This document shows, one piece after another, positions 22,733 to 33,448 of a DNA stretch of 48,498 nt; positions within the stretch are counted from its first letter, which is position 1; each line of letters opens with the position of its first letter. Source of the DNA: RGIG3513 sp045658985. GTDB lineage: Bacteria; Bacillota; Clostridia; Oscillospirales; Butyricicoccaceae. The notes beneath the pieces were generated by a model. That model was not told the DNA's origin. It searched no databases and saw only the letters and a program-made list of their open reading frames with translations. The position numbers and the translations under genes were made by a program. The stretch is from assembly GCA_045658985.1 (NCBI GenBank), contig JAZOWC010000056.1, forward strand, positions 1 to 48,498. Reading direction: 5' to 3'.

Positions 22733-24673
22733 TTATTTGAGGTGCTTGTCCAGCCAGGAGAGGATCTCTTCCATACGGCGGACGCGGTTGCGGGGCTTGC
22801 CCGAGCGGGACAGCTCGTGGTTTTCACCGTGGAACAGTACCATCTTTGCCTCGACCCCGCTGTTTTTCAGCGCGGTGAACATAGATACTCCCTCCACCTC
22901 ACAGCACCTGAAATCCTCATCCGAATGAATGAACAGGGTGGGGGTGGTGCAGTTGGGGGCGTACTGCAGGGGAGAGTGCTCCCACATCTGCGCTGCGTTT
23001 TCGCGGGTGGTTGAGCCCTGATGGGTGTGGGCAAAGTAGTAGCCGATATCCGAGGTATGCTCAAAAGTCACCCAGTTGGATATGGAGCGCTGGGATACGG
23101 CGGCGGCAAACCGATCGGTGTGCCCGATGATCCAGTTGGTCATAAATCCGCCGTAGCTGCCGCCTGCAACGCCCAGTCGGCTCTCGTCGATGTCGGGGTA
23201 TTTTGCGAGCATCTGATCGACAAACTCCATAATGTTGCGGTATTCCACAGTGCCGTACTTGCCCTGAATATATCCAAACTCGTTTCCTCTGCCGTCACTG
23301 CCGCGGGGATTGCAGAATATTACAAAATATCCGGCATTTGCCCACATCTGCATCTCGTGATGGAAAATATCGCAGAATGTGGTTCGGGGGCCGCCGTGGA
23401 TGTGCAGTATGGCAGGGTATTTTTTGCCCGCCTCATAGCCTGCGGGTTTCATTGCCCAGCCGTGTATCTCAAATCCGTCCGAGGCTAAAAACTCGTGGTA
23501 CTCGGGAGTTATTACGCTGTGAGAGTTCATCCACTCGTCATTGAAGTGGGTCACCTGCCTGCCGTTGAGGTACAGTTCGGGCAGCTTCTGCCCGTACATT
23601 CCGCAGACGATCGCGTCATCGCCGCATACGTCAAAGCTGTCTGCCGATCCGTCGGGAGTCAGCAGGGGAGAGAGTGTGCCCGATTTGTCTATGTATCTCA
23701 GGTATCCGCAGTCACCCAGCGTGGTCAGGAAGTAATATCTGTCTCCCTGCAGCTTGGTGCCGAATCCGCCGCCCAACCGTGCATCCGAGCCGGTGGTGCT
23801 GCTGCCAACCTCTGCCTCATAGGGCACAAAGGGACTGATGCAGCCCTTTGCGATGTCGAGGGTGTAGAAGTCCACAAACTGCATCCGTCCGTAGCGCGTG
23901 TCATCGGCGGCGGCAACCAGCGCGGTGGTGTCGTCCCACAGACAGAATGACTGTGTACGGATGGTGCCGGGGGCAAGCACCTGCCTCGTCTCGCCCGATG
24001 CCAGATCATACAGCCAATATCCGTCGTAGTTGAGCCGATCCTTGGCGCCGCGCCACTCGGAGCCTTTGTAGAGCAGTTTGTCTCCGCGGACAGAGTAGCC
24101 GGTAGTGTCAAACCACTCACCGGTTATAGTCGTCAGCTCACCCGTGGAGCGGCGGTACAGGTACAGACGCTTGCGCCTGCCGGCGGTGAAGCCCGATACT
24201 CCGTTGGCGCGGAAGGGCGTCTCCTCTATGACCTGACAGTCGGCATCGGTAAAATCTCCGCTGCCTGCGGCGTTCTGATGATTTGCGGTGATGATGAATC
24301 TGTCCGAGTCAACGGGATAGAGCTTGGTCACCTTGAGAGGGATGTCGAAGGCGGGCCTTGCCTCGCCGCCGCGGGGGTCGATCTCAAACCAGTGGGAAAC
24401 GCCCTTTTCGGGAGCGGTCACACCGCCGTCACGGCTCGCGGAGAAGAGGATGGTGCCACTCTTGCTCCACACAAAGCTCTTTGCATCCCCGCCCTGTGTC
24501 AGCTGACGGCAGCCACTGCCGTCGCGCTCCATGATCCAAATATTGCCTATGTATTTGTTCTTGTCAAAGGAGGGGGTCTGCACCACAAAGGCTATCTTGC
24601 TCCCATCGGGAGAAAAGGCCGGCGCAGAGGGAAAAACAAACTCCAAAAAACTCCTGATCTCTATCTTGTTCAT
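22733..24673 (-). CDS. S9 family prolyl oligopeptidase / acylaminoacyl-peptidase
   Basis: 646 residues from the ATG at 24673 after GGAGG; the frame extends 36 residues upstream across the promoter. The N-terminal two thirds are a beta-propeller (opening FSPDGSKIAFVVQT) and the C-terminal third an alpha/beta hydrolase. Catalytic triad: Ser in GGSYGGFM (near 506), Asp in HSDEDFRC (near 584), His in GENHELS (near 617). RNPRGSDGRGNEFG-like oxyanion segment is present. It degrades short or N-blocked peptides. No signal peptide, so it is probably cytoplasmic. Single gene with its own promoter. Confidence 0.93.
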   Translation of the reverse strand: MNKIEIRSFLEFVFPSAPAFSPDGSKIAFVVQTPSFDKNKYIGNIWIMERDGSGCRQLTQGGDAKSFVWSKSGTILFSASRDGGVTAPEKGVSHWFEIDPRGGEARPAFDIPLKVTKLYPVDSDRFIITANHQNAAGSGDFTDADCQVIEETPFRANGVSGFTAGRRKRLYLYRRSTGELTTITGEWFDTTGYSVRGDKLLYKGSEWRGAKDRLNYDGYWLYDLASGETRQVLAPGTIRTQSFCLWDDTTALVAAADDTRYGRMQFVDFYTLDIAKGCISPFVPYEAEVGSSTTGSDARLGGGFGTKLQGDRYYFLTTLGDCGYLRYIDKSGTLSPLLTPDGSADSFDVCGDDAIVCGMYGQKLPELYLNGRQVTHFNDEWMNSHSVITPEYHEFLASDGFEIHGWAMKPAGYEAGKKYPAILHIHGGPRTTFCDIFHHEMQMWANAGYFVIFCNPRGSDGRGNEFGYIQGKYGTVEYRNIMEFVDQMLAKYPDIDESRLGVAGGSYGGFMTNWIIGHTDRFAAAVSQRSISNWVTFEHTSDIGYYFAHTHQGSTTRENAAQMWEHSPLQYAPNCTTPTLFIHSDEDFRCCEVEGVSMFTALKNSGVEAKMVLFHGENHELSRSGKPRNRVRRMEEILSWLDKHLK

Positions 24674-24703
24674 AGCATCCTCCGTATATTTGGATATAGG
24701 CTC

Positions 24704-24732
24704 ATTATACATTATATATAACTCAATGTAAA
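24704..24732 (-). promoter_or_regulatory. Promoter of the S9 peptidase gene
   Basis: Minus strand TTTACA (24727-24732), 17 bases, TATAAT (24704-24709). Confidence 0.75.
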
Positions 24733-24742
24733 CCTGTCCCAT

Positions 24743-24783
24743 ATATGAAAAAACGGCAAGCAACCCTTGCCGTTTTTTCATAT
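24743..24783 (-). terminator. Terminator of the FAD oxidoreductase operon
   Basis: 18-bp perfect stem from 24743-24760 (core AAACGGCAAG) with 24766-24783 (core CTTGCCGTTT), five-base loop; A/T tracts are built into the stem on both strands. Confidence 0.85.
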
Positions 24784-24791
24784 GTACAGTA

Positions 24792-26165
24792 TTATTCCAT
24801 ACTCAGTATCGCGCCTTGGTTCAGCAGTTCGCGTCTCAAAGCGGAGACGTCGATGTCTTTGACCTCACAGCCGTTTTCCAGTGCCATACAGGCGCCCAGA
24901 CCTGCCGCCTGACCCATTGCCATACAGCAGGACATAACTCTGGTTGAGCCTATTACGTGCTCGTCCACCGAGATATTTCTGCCCGCAAACATCAGATTGC
25001 TTCTGTCGCGGCTGACCAGCGCACCGTAGGGCACGCCAAAAGGCTTGTCCACCGTCTTAAACAGCGTGCCGCCGGGGCCGTTGTAGTGGATGTCGATCTT
25101 GTAGCCCGACAGACAGACGGTGTCCTCGGGCACGCTTGCGCTGAGTGCATCCTGATGCGTCACGTATCTCTCGCCCATGAATCTGCGTGTCTCTCGCACG
25201 CCCAGCGAGGGCGCGATGGAGGATATGTAGCAGTTTTCAAACCCGGGCACGTACTCCCTGAACACCTCCACCAGCTTTTTTAGCTGCAGGTGTCCCTCGA
25301 TCTCGGCGCGGGTCAGATCGAGCACGTCGGTGGCATCTACATCAAGCAGACGGGTGGTGTTGACGTACATCTGTCCCTTGTGCACGCCGTTGATAACGAT
25401 CATATTGCCTCTCGCTATGGGGTTTTTGCCCTCTTTTTTCAGGCGGTCAAAGAGACTTGTCATACCCACGAATATATAGTTGGGATCAGCCTTGAAGTAG
25501 GCCGCGTCATAGCCTACGGGCGCGTCTATGGTGGCGCACATGGGTCGCATCTCGTCGGGATGCTTCTCTACGTGATCAAGCAGCTTGCTGTCGTCCACAC
25601 CCTCTATGGTGCACATAACCGTAGGTGGCATCAGCTCGCCCTTTTCGCCGCGGCCTTTTTCATATTGGCAGCCTGCAAGATAGCTCAGATCTCCGTCGCC
25701 CGTGCAGTCGATGAATATATCGGCCTCCACTGTCACCTCGTTGCATTTGCCGTAGAAAACTGCACTCTTGACGGCGCCGTTTTTGCACTCGACAGACAGA
25801 GTCTCAAGATGCAGAAGCACGTCCACGCCGGCCTCCTGACACATCTCGAACGCGGCGATCTTTACGTATTCGGCATCCAGATTGGATACCGAATTGTGCT
25901 TGGGACAGTAGCGGTGGCCGTAGCAGGCACCGTCTTTTTTCAGCCGGTTTATAAACTCCTCACCAAAACCCGCAATACACTGTCTGCCGTTTTCGTCCAA
26001 AAATCCCAGGGGAGGTATACCGATGGTCAGATTGCCGCCTAAGTAGCCGTTTTTTTCCACGATGACCACCTTTTTGCCGCGGCGTGCGGCAGTAATGGCT
26101 GCGGCAAGTCCCGCAGGCCCTCCGCCTATTACGGCAATATCATAGCGGTAGCTGTATCGGTTCAT
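24792..26165 (-). CDS. FAD-dependent oxidoreductase
   Basis: 457 residues. FAD-binding Rossmann motif at about 9-37 (IAVIGGGPAGLAAAITAARR followed by VVIVEK), then NGYLGGNLTIG, IDCTGDGDLSYLAG in the middle, and a C-terminal FAGRNISVDEHVIGSTRVM with MAMGQAAGLGA, typical of the FAD_oxidored family often linked to sugar-acid or heterodisulfide-like redox reactions. Substrate unknown. It is the last gene of a CapA-aldolase-oxidoreductase operon, 48 bases after eda. Confidence 0.9.
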   Translation of the reverse strand: MNRYSYRYDIAVIGGGPAGLAAAITAARRGKKVVIVEKNGYLGGNLTIGIPPLGFLDENGRQCIAGFGEEFINRLKKDGACYGHRYCPKHNSVSNLDAEYVKIAAFEMCQEAGVDVLLHLETLSVECKNGAVKSAVFYGKCNEVTVEADIFIDCTGDGDLSYLAGCQYEKGRGEKGELMPPTVMCTIEGVDDSKLLDHVEKHPDEMRPMCATIDAPVGYDAAYFKADPNYIFVGMTSLFDRLKKEGKNPIARGNMIVINGVHKGQMYVNTTRLLDVDATDVLDLTRAEIEGHLQLKKLVEVFREYVPGFENCYISSIAPSLGVRETRRFMGERYVTHQDALSASVPEDTVCLSGYKIDIHYNGPGGTLFKTVDKPFGVPYGALVSRDRSNLMFAGRNISVDEHVIGSTRVMSCCMAMGQAAGLGACMALENGCEVKDIDVSALRRELLNQGAILSME

Positions 26166-26213
26166 ATTGAGGCCTCCTTGACTGTAGTGTGATGGGTAAC
26201 AAGCCGATTTATA

Positions 26214-26858
26214 TCAGAGCAGTGCGGTAAAATCCAAAGATGCCTGAGTGATTCTGTCCCACTCGCCGTTTTTGACCCAGTCTTTTTTGAACAGGCAGCT
26301 TGCCACGCCTGCGCCCACTGCGCCTGCGGACAGATAGTCTCGGACGGTATTGCCGTCAACGCCGCCAACAGCCAGCATACGCACGTGGCTGAGAGGAGCG
26401 GCAACGTCCTTGATGTAGCCGGGGCCCATGCGGTTGGCGGGGAAGACCTTGACAAAGTCGGCACCAAATCTGTGTGCCTGAGCTATCTCGGTGGGGGTGA
26501 GGGCGCCGGGGATGGAAACCAGACCTGCCTCAACGGTAGCCTTGATGACCTCCTCGCAGGTATCGGGGGAGATAATAAAGGTCGCTCCCGCGTCCTTGGC
26601 CATCTGCACCATTTCCACGGTGGTTACAGTACCTGCGCCAAAGAGCATTTTGTCGCCCATCTCACGGCAAAGCAGCTTGATGGTCTCGGCGGTTTTTTCG
26701 CGCTCGAGCTGACTCCTCTGATCAAATGTAGCCTCAAGCAGCTTGACCCCGCCCTTGTACAGAGCTTTTGCAAGATTGAGGCAATCCTCGCCGTAGATGC
26801 CGCGGACAATGGCGATAGCCTTGTATTCCAGTATTTTTTCGATGATATGCTGTTTCAT
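26214..26858 (-). CDS. eda: KDPG / 4-hydroxy-2-oxoglutarate aldolase
   Basis: 214 residues, class I aldolase barrel. Catalytic Glu E42 (LLEATF) and Schiff-base Lys K137 (ADFVKVFPA) align with E45 and K133 of the Escherichia coli enzyme; AIVRG (16-20), GAGTV and SIPGALTPTEI are also diagnostic. It splits 2-keto-3-deoxy-6-phosphogluconate to pyruvate and glyceraldehyde 3-phosphate, the last step of hexuronate or ketogluconate breakdown. No KDG kinase or uronate isomerase is nearby, so substrate supply lies elsewhere. Central in its operon. Confidence 0.94.
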   Translation of the reverse strand: MKQHIIEKILEYKAIAIVRGIYGEDCLNLAKALYKGGVKLLEATFDQRSQLEREKTAETIKLLCREMGDKMLFGAGTVTTVEMVQMAKDAGATFIISPDTCEEVIKATVEAGLVSIPGALTPTEIAQAHRFGADFVKVFPANRMGPGYIKDVAAPLSHVRMLAVGGVDGNTVRDYLSAGAVGAGVASCLFKKDWVKNGEWDRITQASLDFTALL

Positions 26859-26923
26859 AATTCCTCCGTATGATTTGTTTTATTTCATTTTGTTCGGTGA
26901 ATATTCCGATGATTTGTTTTGTG

Positions 26924-28243
26924 TCACTTGAGATTTACGATGCCGCAGCCATTTTCGTCCACGGTGATTTTTGTGCCGTACTCTGCGCTCATCTCGGCGT
27001 AGCGCTCGATGATGCCCTTGTCGGGGCAGAAGACGGGGTCTCCCGTGCGGTAACGGGGTTTATTAAATCCCAGCTCGATAGGCATCAGCTCAAGCTTGGT
27101 CAGCCTGCCGTCATCGAACTCAAAGCAGGGGATCACCGCCTCAAGCATACGGTGGTCGGTGAGCAGTCCGCAGGTGTAGCCGCGGGAGCGTTTGCGGTAG
27201 ACCTCGCACAGAGGGTCGTCGGAGGTGAGATGGTATTTCTCATAGAAATCCTCGGGAGAGCATTCAAAGCTCTCGTTGTGGAGCATAAAGTCGCCCAGCG
27301 AGTAGAATATGGGTCTGCCCTCGTATATCTCAAGGGGCCTAAGCAGGTGAGGGCCGTGACCGATGACTGCGTGAGCACCCATATCTATGGCGGTGTGGGC
27401 GAACTCGCGGAGGAACTCGGGTACGCTCTCTTTGGTGTCGCCGCCCGTCTGGTGGGCGTGGATGCTGATCACTATGTAGTCGGCCTGTGCCTGAGCCTCA
27501 ATGATGGATTTCTGCAGACGTGCCATGTCGGTCTTGTTGCAGCTTGCGTGGTACTTGAGCTTGTCGCCCTTGACAAACTTCATCTTGTTGAATCCCAGTA
27601 TGACCTCGGTGTCGCTCTCTTTGGTCTGGGTGTAGCCCTCCTTGCGGGAGATGGTCACCGACGCATTGATACCGCTGTTGCGGCTGATGTCCTGCAGATA
27701 TCCAAAATGCTCCTCAGGCACCTCAACGTACTCGGTCAGACGCAGACCGTTGACGCCGGGGCGGCCAGGGAATCTCCGCGACTGCCTGCCAGCCAGCGCG
27801 GCATCGTTGACGAATGACGCCGTAAAGCTGATCAGCGCCACACGGGAGTTCTCTGTCTCGATATACGCGGGAGCGGCAGCCTCGTCCAGATTCCTGCCCA
27901 CACCCGTGTGGACAAAATCGGCATTGTCAAGCTCGTCCAGCGTGGATATAAGTCCGCCGTAGCCAAAGTCGAATGTATGGTTGTTTGCAAAAGACATTGC
28001 ATTAAACCCGAACTCCCGTGCGATCTTCAGCACTCTGGGGTCGGAGCCGTGGAATGATCCGCCGTTGAACTGGTTGCCGTAATTTTCGCCCTTTTTCTGC
28101 AGTACGGTCTCCAGATTGCAGAATCTGACGTCGCCTTTTTTGATGAAGTCGGCCACCTCGGCAAAACCCTGATAGGTGGTGGGGATCAGTCGGGCTGCCA
28201 GCATATCGCCCGCGCAGGTAAACGTGGTCTTGGGGAGTGTCAT
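26924..28243 (-). CDS. CapA/PgsA-type metallophosphatase-fold protein
   Basis: 439 residues, PGA_cap family. Metal-site motifs: AGDMLAAR (11-18), NLE (43-45), FANNHTFDFG (85-94), ISIHAHQTGG and the GHGPH motif. Relatives act in polyglutamate capsule formation or as phosphohydrolases. Unlike typical capsule proteins it has no signal peptide or membrane anchor. Its operon with KDPG aldolase and an oxidoreductase suggests a metabolic job rather than capsule; inference. First gene of the operon, after AAGGAGG. Confidence 0.85.
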   Translation of the reverse strand: MTLPKTTFTCAGDMLAARLIPTTYQGFAEVADFIKKGDVRFCNLETVLQKKGENYGNQFNGGSFHGSDPRVLKIAREFGFNAMSFANNHTFDFGYGGLISTLDELDNADFVHTGVGRNLDEAAAPAYIETENSRVALISFTASFVNDAALAGRQSRRFPGRPGVNGLRLTEYVEVPEEHFGYLQDISRNSGINASVTISRKEGYTQTKESDTEVILGFNKMKFVKGDKLKYHASCNKTDMARLQKSIIEAQAQADYIVISIHAHQTGGDTKESVPEFLREFAHTAIDMGAHAVIGHGPHLLRPLEIYEGRPIFYSLGDFMLHNESFECSPEDFYEKYHLTSDDPLCEVYRKRSRGYTCGLLTDHRMLEAVIPCFEFDDGRLTKLELMPIELGFNKPRYRTGDPVFCPDKGIIERYAEMSAEYGTKITVDENGCGIVNLK

Positions 28244-28266
28244 AGCTGCCTCCTTGTATGTAACAA

Positions 28267-28298
28267 TATAATAATTATGTATACAACATATTATTATA
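28267..28298 (-). promoter_or_regulatory. Promoter and candidate TGTATACA operator of the CapA-eda operon
   Basis: On the minus strand TATAAT (28293-28298) follows a weak TTTAAT 17 bases upstream. A near-perfect dyad spans about 28267-28298 with centre TGTATACA (28278-28285). TTGTATACAA-like sites are bound by FadR-subfamily GntR regulators of sugar-acid genes in Firmicutes, fitting the aldolase. No such regulator is in the window. The rest of the 28244-28419 gap shows nothing further. Confidence 0.5.
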
Positions 28299-28419
28299 AA
28301 CCCAAACCTCGGTTAATTAAATACCCAATTACAAAAAAATCCCCGATTTTTCGCCCGTTAATATATTTTGGTTGAAAAATCCTCAGCCAAAGTATATACT
28401 AAAACCCGGAGGCGATAAT

Positions 28420-29589
28420 ATGACAGAAAAAGTATTCAGATACATGGAGGAGCACGAAGAAGAATATATCTCCCTGCTCCGCGATATAGTCATGCTCGAA
28501 AGCTACACCCCCGACAAGGCTGACGTGGATAAGCTGGCAGAGTTTATCAAAGAGTTTGCCGAGAAAAAGGGCCTCAACGTCTTTGTCAAGCAGTTTGAAA
28601 AGGCCGGCAACGGCCTGCTTATTACCATGAACGAGCAGGCTTCCATGCTGCCTGTTGCTTTTACCGGCCATCTTGACACAGTGCATCCCCGCGGAACCTT
28701 CGCAGATCCCGTCTGCCGCATAGAGGAGGGCAAAATGTACGGCCCCGGTACGGTTGACATGAAGGGCGGACTTGTGATCGGTCTTATGATCATGGTGGCG
28801 CTCAAAGAGTGTGGCTACAATGCCCGTCCCATCAGATTCATTATGATCCCCGACGAGGAGCTCAGCGAGGGACTGTCCCTGGAGGAGGGCAAAGACTTTA
28901 TCCGCAACAATGCCCGCGGCTGCGCCGCCGCGATCACCCTTGAGGGCGGCGACGGCAAGACTATCACCGTAGGCCGCAAAGGCTCTATCCGCTACAAGGT
29001 CTACGTCAAGGGCAAAGCCACCCACGCAGGCTCTGCCTATGCACAGGGCATCAGCGCCATCAAGGAGGCTTCCCACAAGATCCTGGATATCGAGGCTCCC
29101 TCCGATCAGGCACAGATCACCTACAACTGCGGTATGATCCAGGGCGGCACGTCCCCCAATACCGTTCCCGGTGAGACTATGTTCACCCTCTACAACCGCT
29201 ATTGGCGTCTTGAGCAGCGTCAGATCATCCGTGATCACGTAGAGGGTATCGTGGCCAAGTCCTATATCCCCGGCACCGAGTCCCGTTTTGAGATAGTAGG
29301 CGAGCGCCTGCCCATGGACGCTACCGAGGATAACTACGCTCTGGCCGCCCATATCAGCTCCGTGTCCGAAAAATACGGCTTCGGCGCACTGGAGCCCAAG
29401 CTCAAGTCCAGCGGCTCGGATGCATCCTACACCACCATGGCAGGCGCACCCAGCGTGTGCAGCGTAGGCCCCTCCGGCGGCAGAGCACATTCTCCCGAGG
29501 AGTTTGTCAATATTGAGTCTGTTGCAAAGCGCGCCAAGGTGCTGGCAGCAGCCATTATCGAACTGCCCGAAGCCTTCCCCGCCAAATAA
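28420..29589 (+). CDS. M20 family metallopeptidase
   Basis: 389 residues from the ATG at 28420, following CGGAGGCG. Zinc and catalytic residues of the M20 fold are in place: H84 (TGHLDTVHPRG), D113 (GTVDMKGG), E146 and E147 (PDEELSEG), and a C-terminal AHSPEEF histidine. A dimerisation lid sits between. Members remove amino acids from small peptides or acylated amino acids (CPG2, ArgE, DapE types); this resembles carboxypeptidase G2/M20A. Cytoplasmic. Monocistronic, with terminator. Confidence 0.92.
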   Translation: MTEKVFRYMEEHEEEYISLLRDIVMLESYTPDKADVDKLAEFIKEFAEKKGLNVFVKQFEKAGNGLLITMNEQASMLPVAFTGHLDTVHPRGTFADPVCRIEEGKMYGPGTVDMKGGLVIGLMIMVALKECGYNARPIRFIMIPDEELSEGLSLEEGKDFIRNNARGCAAAITLEGGDGKTITVGRKGSIRYKVYVKGKATHAGSAYAQGISAIKEASHKILDIEAPSDQAQITYNCGMIQGGTSPNTVPGETMFTLYNRYWRLEQRQIIRDHVEGIVAKSYIPGTESRFEIVGERLPMDATEDNYALAAHISSVSEKYGFGALEPKLKSSGSDASYTTMAGAPSVCSVGPSGGRAHSPEEFVNIESVAKRAKVLAAAIIELPEAFPAK

Positions 29590-29596
29590 GCTGCTC

Positions 29597-29630
29597 AAAA
29601 CCTCCGCTCGAAGTGTGCGGAGGTTTTGTT
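29597..29630 (+). terminator. Terminator of the M20 peptidase gene
   Basis: AAAACCTCCGC (29597-29607) with GCGGAGGTTTT (29617-29627), then GTT. The next promoter's -35 starts inside its tail. Confidence 0.85.
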
Positions 29631-29657
29631 GACTAAAACAGCGGTCTGTGATATAAT
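29629..29657 (+). promoter_or_regulatory. Promoter of the coiled-coil / E2-like operon
   Basis: TTGACT (29629-29634), 17 bases, TATAAT (29652-29657). Near-consensus. Confidence 0.82.
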
Positions 29658-29689
29658 TTGCACAAAACTCTACGAAAGGGGAGCTGTCC

Positions 29690-30304
29690 GTGAACCGGGG
29701 ATTCAAAACCGGCCTGTTCGGCTTCAAAAAGAAGCAGGTCATAGAATACCTCTCGGAGCAGAAAAGTGAGCATAACTCACTTATGTCGGCTGCATCAAAG
29801 GACACCGACAGACTTGTGGGCATCAATAGCGAGCTTGAGCGGAATATAGCTGTGCTCACCCGTCAGACCGACGAGCTTGCCGCAGAGCGGGCAGCCCTTA
29901 TTGCACAAAAGGACGAGATATCGGCCTCTTTGCAGCAGAAAGAAGCTGAGGCAGATGCCCTCAAAGCCGAGCTTGCCGACATCCGCAGCAGCTGCGACAG
30001 CCTCAAGACCGCCCTTGCCGCACAGATCGATGAGTGTACCGCGCTCAAAAATGAGCATACCGCTCTGCAGGCTGAGCATCAAAAATGCCTGATGCAGGCA
30101 GGCGAAAACGCCATCACGTCCGAAAGAGAAAAAACACAGCTGAATGCAGAACTTTCGGAGCGGGAGGAGCGCGTCAAGGCTCTGGAAGCAGAAAACGCCC
30201 TTCTCAGGCGTCAGCTTGAGCGCAAGCAGCTCACCGCAGGTCTCAAGGCCGATCCCGTGCGTGCCATTTTGTCCTACGTCAAAAAGAATAAAAAAGGGGA
30301 ATAA
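29690..30304 (+). CDS. DivIVA-like coiled-coil protein
   Basis: 204 residues from a GTG at 29690 after AAGGGGAG. The N-terminus, MNRGFKTGLFGFKKKQVIEYL, recalls the short DivIVA/GpsB entry motif (a phenylalanine-glycine turn then a YL helix). Residues about 25-180 are almost continuous heptad-rich coiled coil dense in Leu, Glu, Ala and Lys. No transmembrane segment. A polar or septal scaffold role is possible, by resemblance only. It is 2 bases before the E2-like gene, so the two are co-translated. Confidence 0.7.
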   Translation: MNRGFKTGLFGFKKKQVIEYLSEQKSEHNSLMSAASKDTDRLVGINSELERNIAVLTRQTDELAAERAALIAQKDEISASLQQKEAEADALKAELADIRSSCDSLKTALAAQIDECTALKNEHTALQAEHQKCLMQAGENAITSEREKTQLNAELSEREERVKALEAENALLRRQLERKQLTAGLKADPVRAILSYVKKNKKGE

Positions 30305-30306
30305 CT

Positions 30307-31170
30307 ATGTTCTGGAAGAGAAAAGGCGCAAGACTGCTCAAAACCCTCAGTCCCTATGACAGAATACTCTGCCACGTTATGACCAAGCGCTCGGACGCGC
30401 AGGTGTATTTTACCGATTATGTGGATTGCGCACCTATTGACGAGTATATCAAAAAAGTCGAGACAGAGAATGGTGTCAGACTGTCCTATCTGGACGTGGT
30501 CAACGCCGCTCTTATCCGTGTGTATGCACAAATGCCCGCCCTCAACCGTTTTGTTATGAACGGCCGTATTTTTGCCAACGACGATATCAAGATCGCCATG
30601 GCTATGAAAAAATCCATGCGTGACGACGGCGGCAGCACCACGGTCAAGGTCTCCTTCACCGGCCACGAGAATATTCTCGAGGTGCAGGAAATGTTCCAGA
30701 AAGAACTCTGGAAGAACAAAGAAGCCGACTCCTCCAACTCCACCGACAAGCTGATGGAGACACTTATGTCGCTGCCCACACCTCTTTTGAGAATTATCGT
30801 AGCTATCCTCAAGTGGCTGGACACTATCAGCGCGCTGCCCCAGTCTCTGCTGGATGCGCTGCCCTTCCACAGCAGCATTTTTGTCACCTATCTCAAGAGT
30901 ATCGGCATCCGCGGTATCTACCACCACATCTACGATTTTGGCACTATCGGTATGTTTATGTGTATCGGCAAGGAGCAGTATATGCCCGTTGTTGACAAAA
31001 AGACCCTTGAGGTCAAGGGTGCCAAGATGCTGGAACTGAAGGTCGTCTGCGATGAGCGTATCTGCGACGGACTCTATCACGCCCGCGCAATGCGCCTGAT
31101 CAGAAAGATCCTGGAGAATCCCGAGCAGCTCTCCGAACGTCTGGAAAAAGTCGAGAGAGACGTTGATTGA
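30307..31170 (+). CDS. 2-oxoacid dehydrogenase E2 / CAT-fold acyltransferase-like protein, catalytic His replaced
   Basis: 287 residues with the catalytic-domain fold of E2/chloramphenicol acetyltransferases but no lipoyl or subunit-binding domain. It has YLDVVNAALIRVYAQMPALNRFV (61-83), an IFVTYLKSIGIRGI segment (191-204), and a C-terminal CDERICDGLYHARAM. The family active site is HxxxDG; here the histidine position is E250 (E250-x3-D254-G255), so ordinary acyl transfer is unlikely. It may be a structural or binding protein. Operon partner of the DivIVA-like gene. Confidence 0.82.
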   Translation: MFWKRKGARLLKTLSPYDRILCHVMTKRSDAQVYFTDYVDCAPIDEYIKKVETENGVRLSYLDVVNAALIRVYAQMPALNRFVMNGRIFANDDIKIAMAMKKSMRDDGGSTTVKVSFTGHENILEVQEMFQKELWKNKEADSSNSTDKLMETLMSLPTPLLRIIVAILKWLDTISALPQSLLDALPFHSSIFVTYLKSIGIRGIYHHIYDFGTIGMFMCIGKEQYMPVVDKKTLEVKGAKMLELKVVCDERICDGLYHARAMRLIRKILENPEQLSERLEKVERDVD

Positions 31171-31193
31171 GTCATTTATTTGAATATTAGCGC

Positions 31194-31232
31194 AAAACGA
31201 TGTCAAAACGCCCTTGTTTTTGACATCGTTTT
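31194..31232 (+). terminator. Terminator of the coiled-coil / E2-like operon
   Basis: 15-bp stem AAAACGATGTCAAAA (31194-31208) with TTTTGACATCGTTTT (31218-31232). Confidence 0.85.
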
Positions 31233-31260
31233 TGATTTTGAAACCATTTTTCTGTTTTGC

Positions 31261-31289
31261 TTGATAATTTTGCGGCTATGTGATATTAT
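31261..31289 (+). promoter_or_regulatory. glnN promoter
   Basis: TTGATA (31261-31266), 17 bases, TATTAT (31284-31289), 41 bases before the start codon. Confidence 0.68.
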
Positions 31290-31330
31290 TTGTATGAAAA
31301 TAATACACTGCACAGAGGAGTGTTTTTTGT

Positions 31331-33445
<2,115 letters not shown>

Positions 33446-33448
33446 GCA

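Noticed and set aside
33446..33448. A terminator between the converging glnN and P-loop ATPase genes.
   Set aside because: Only three bases separate the stop codons and no hairpin with U tract is visible there.
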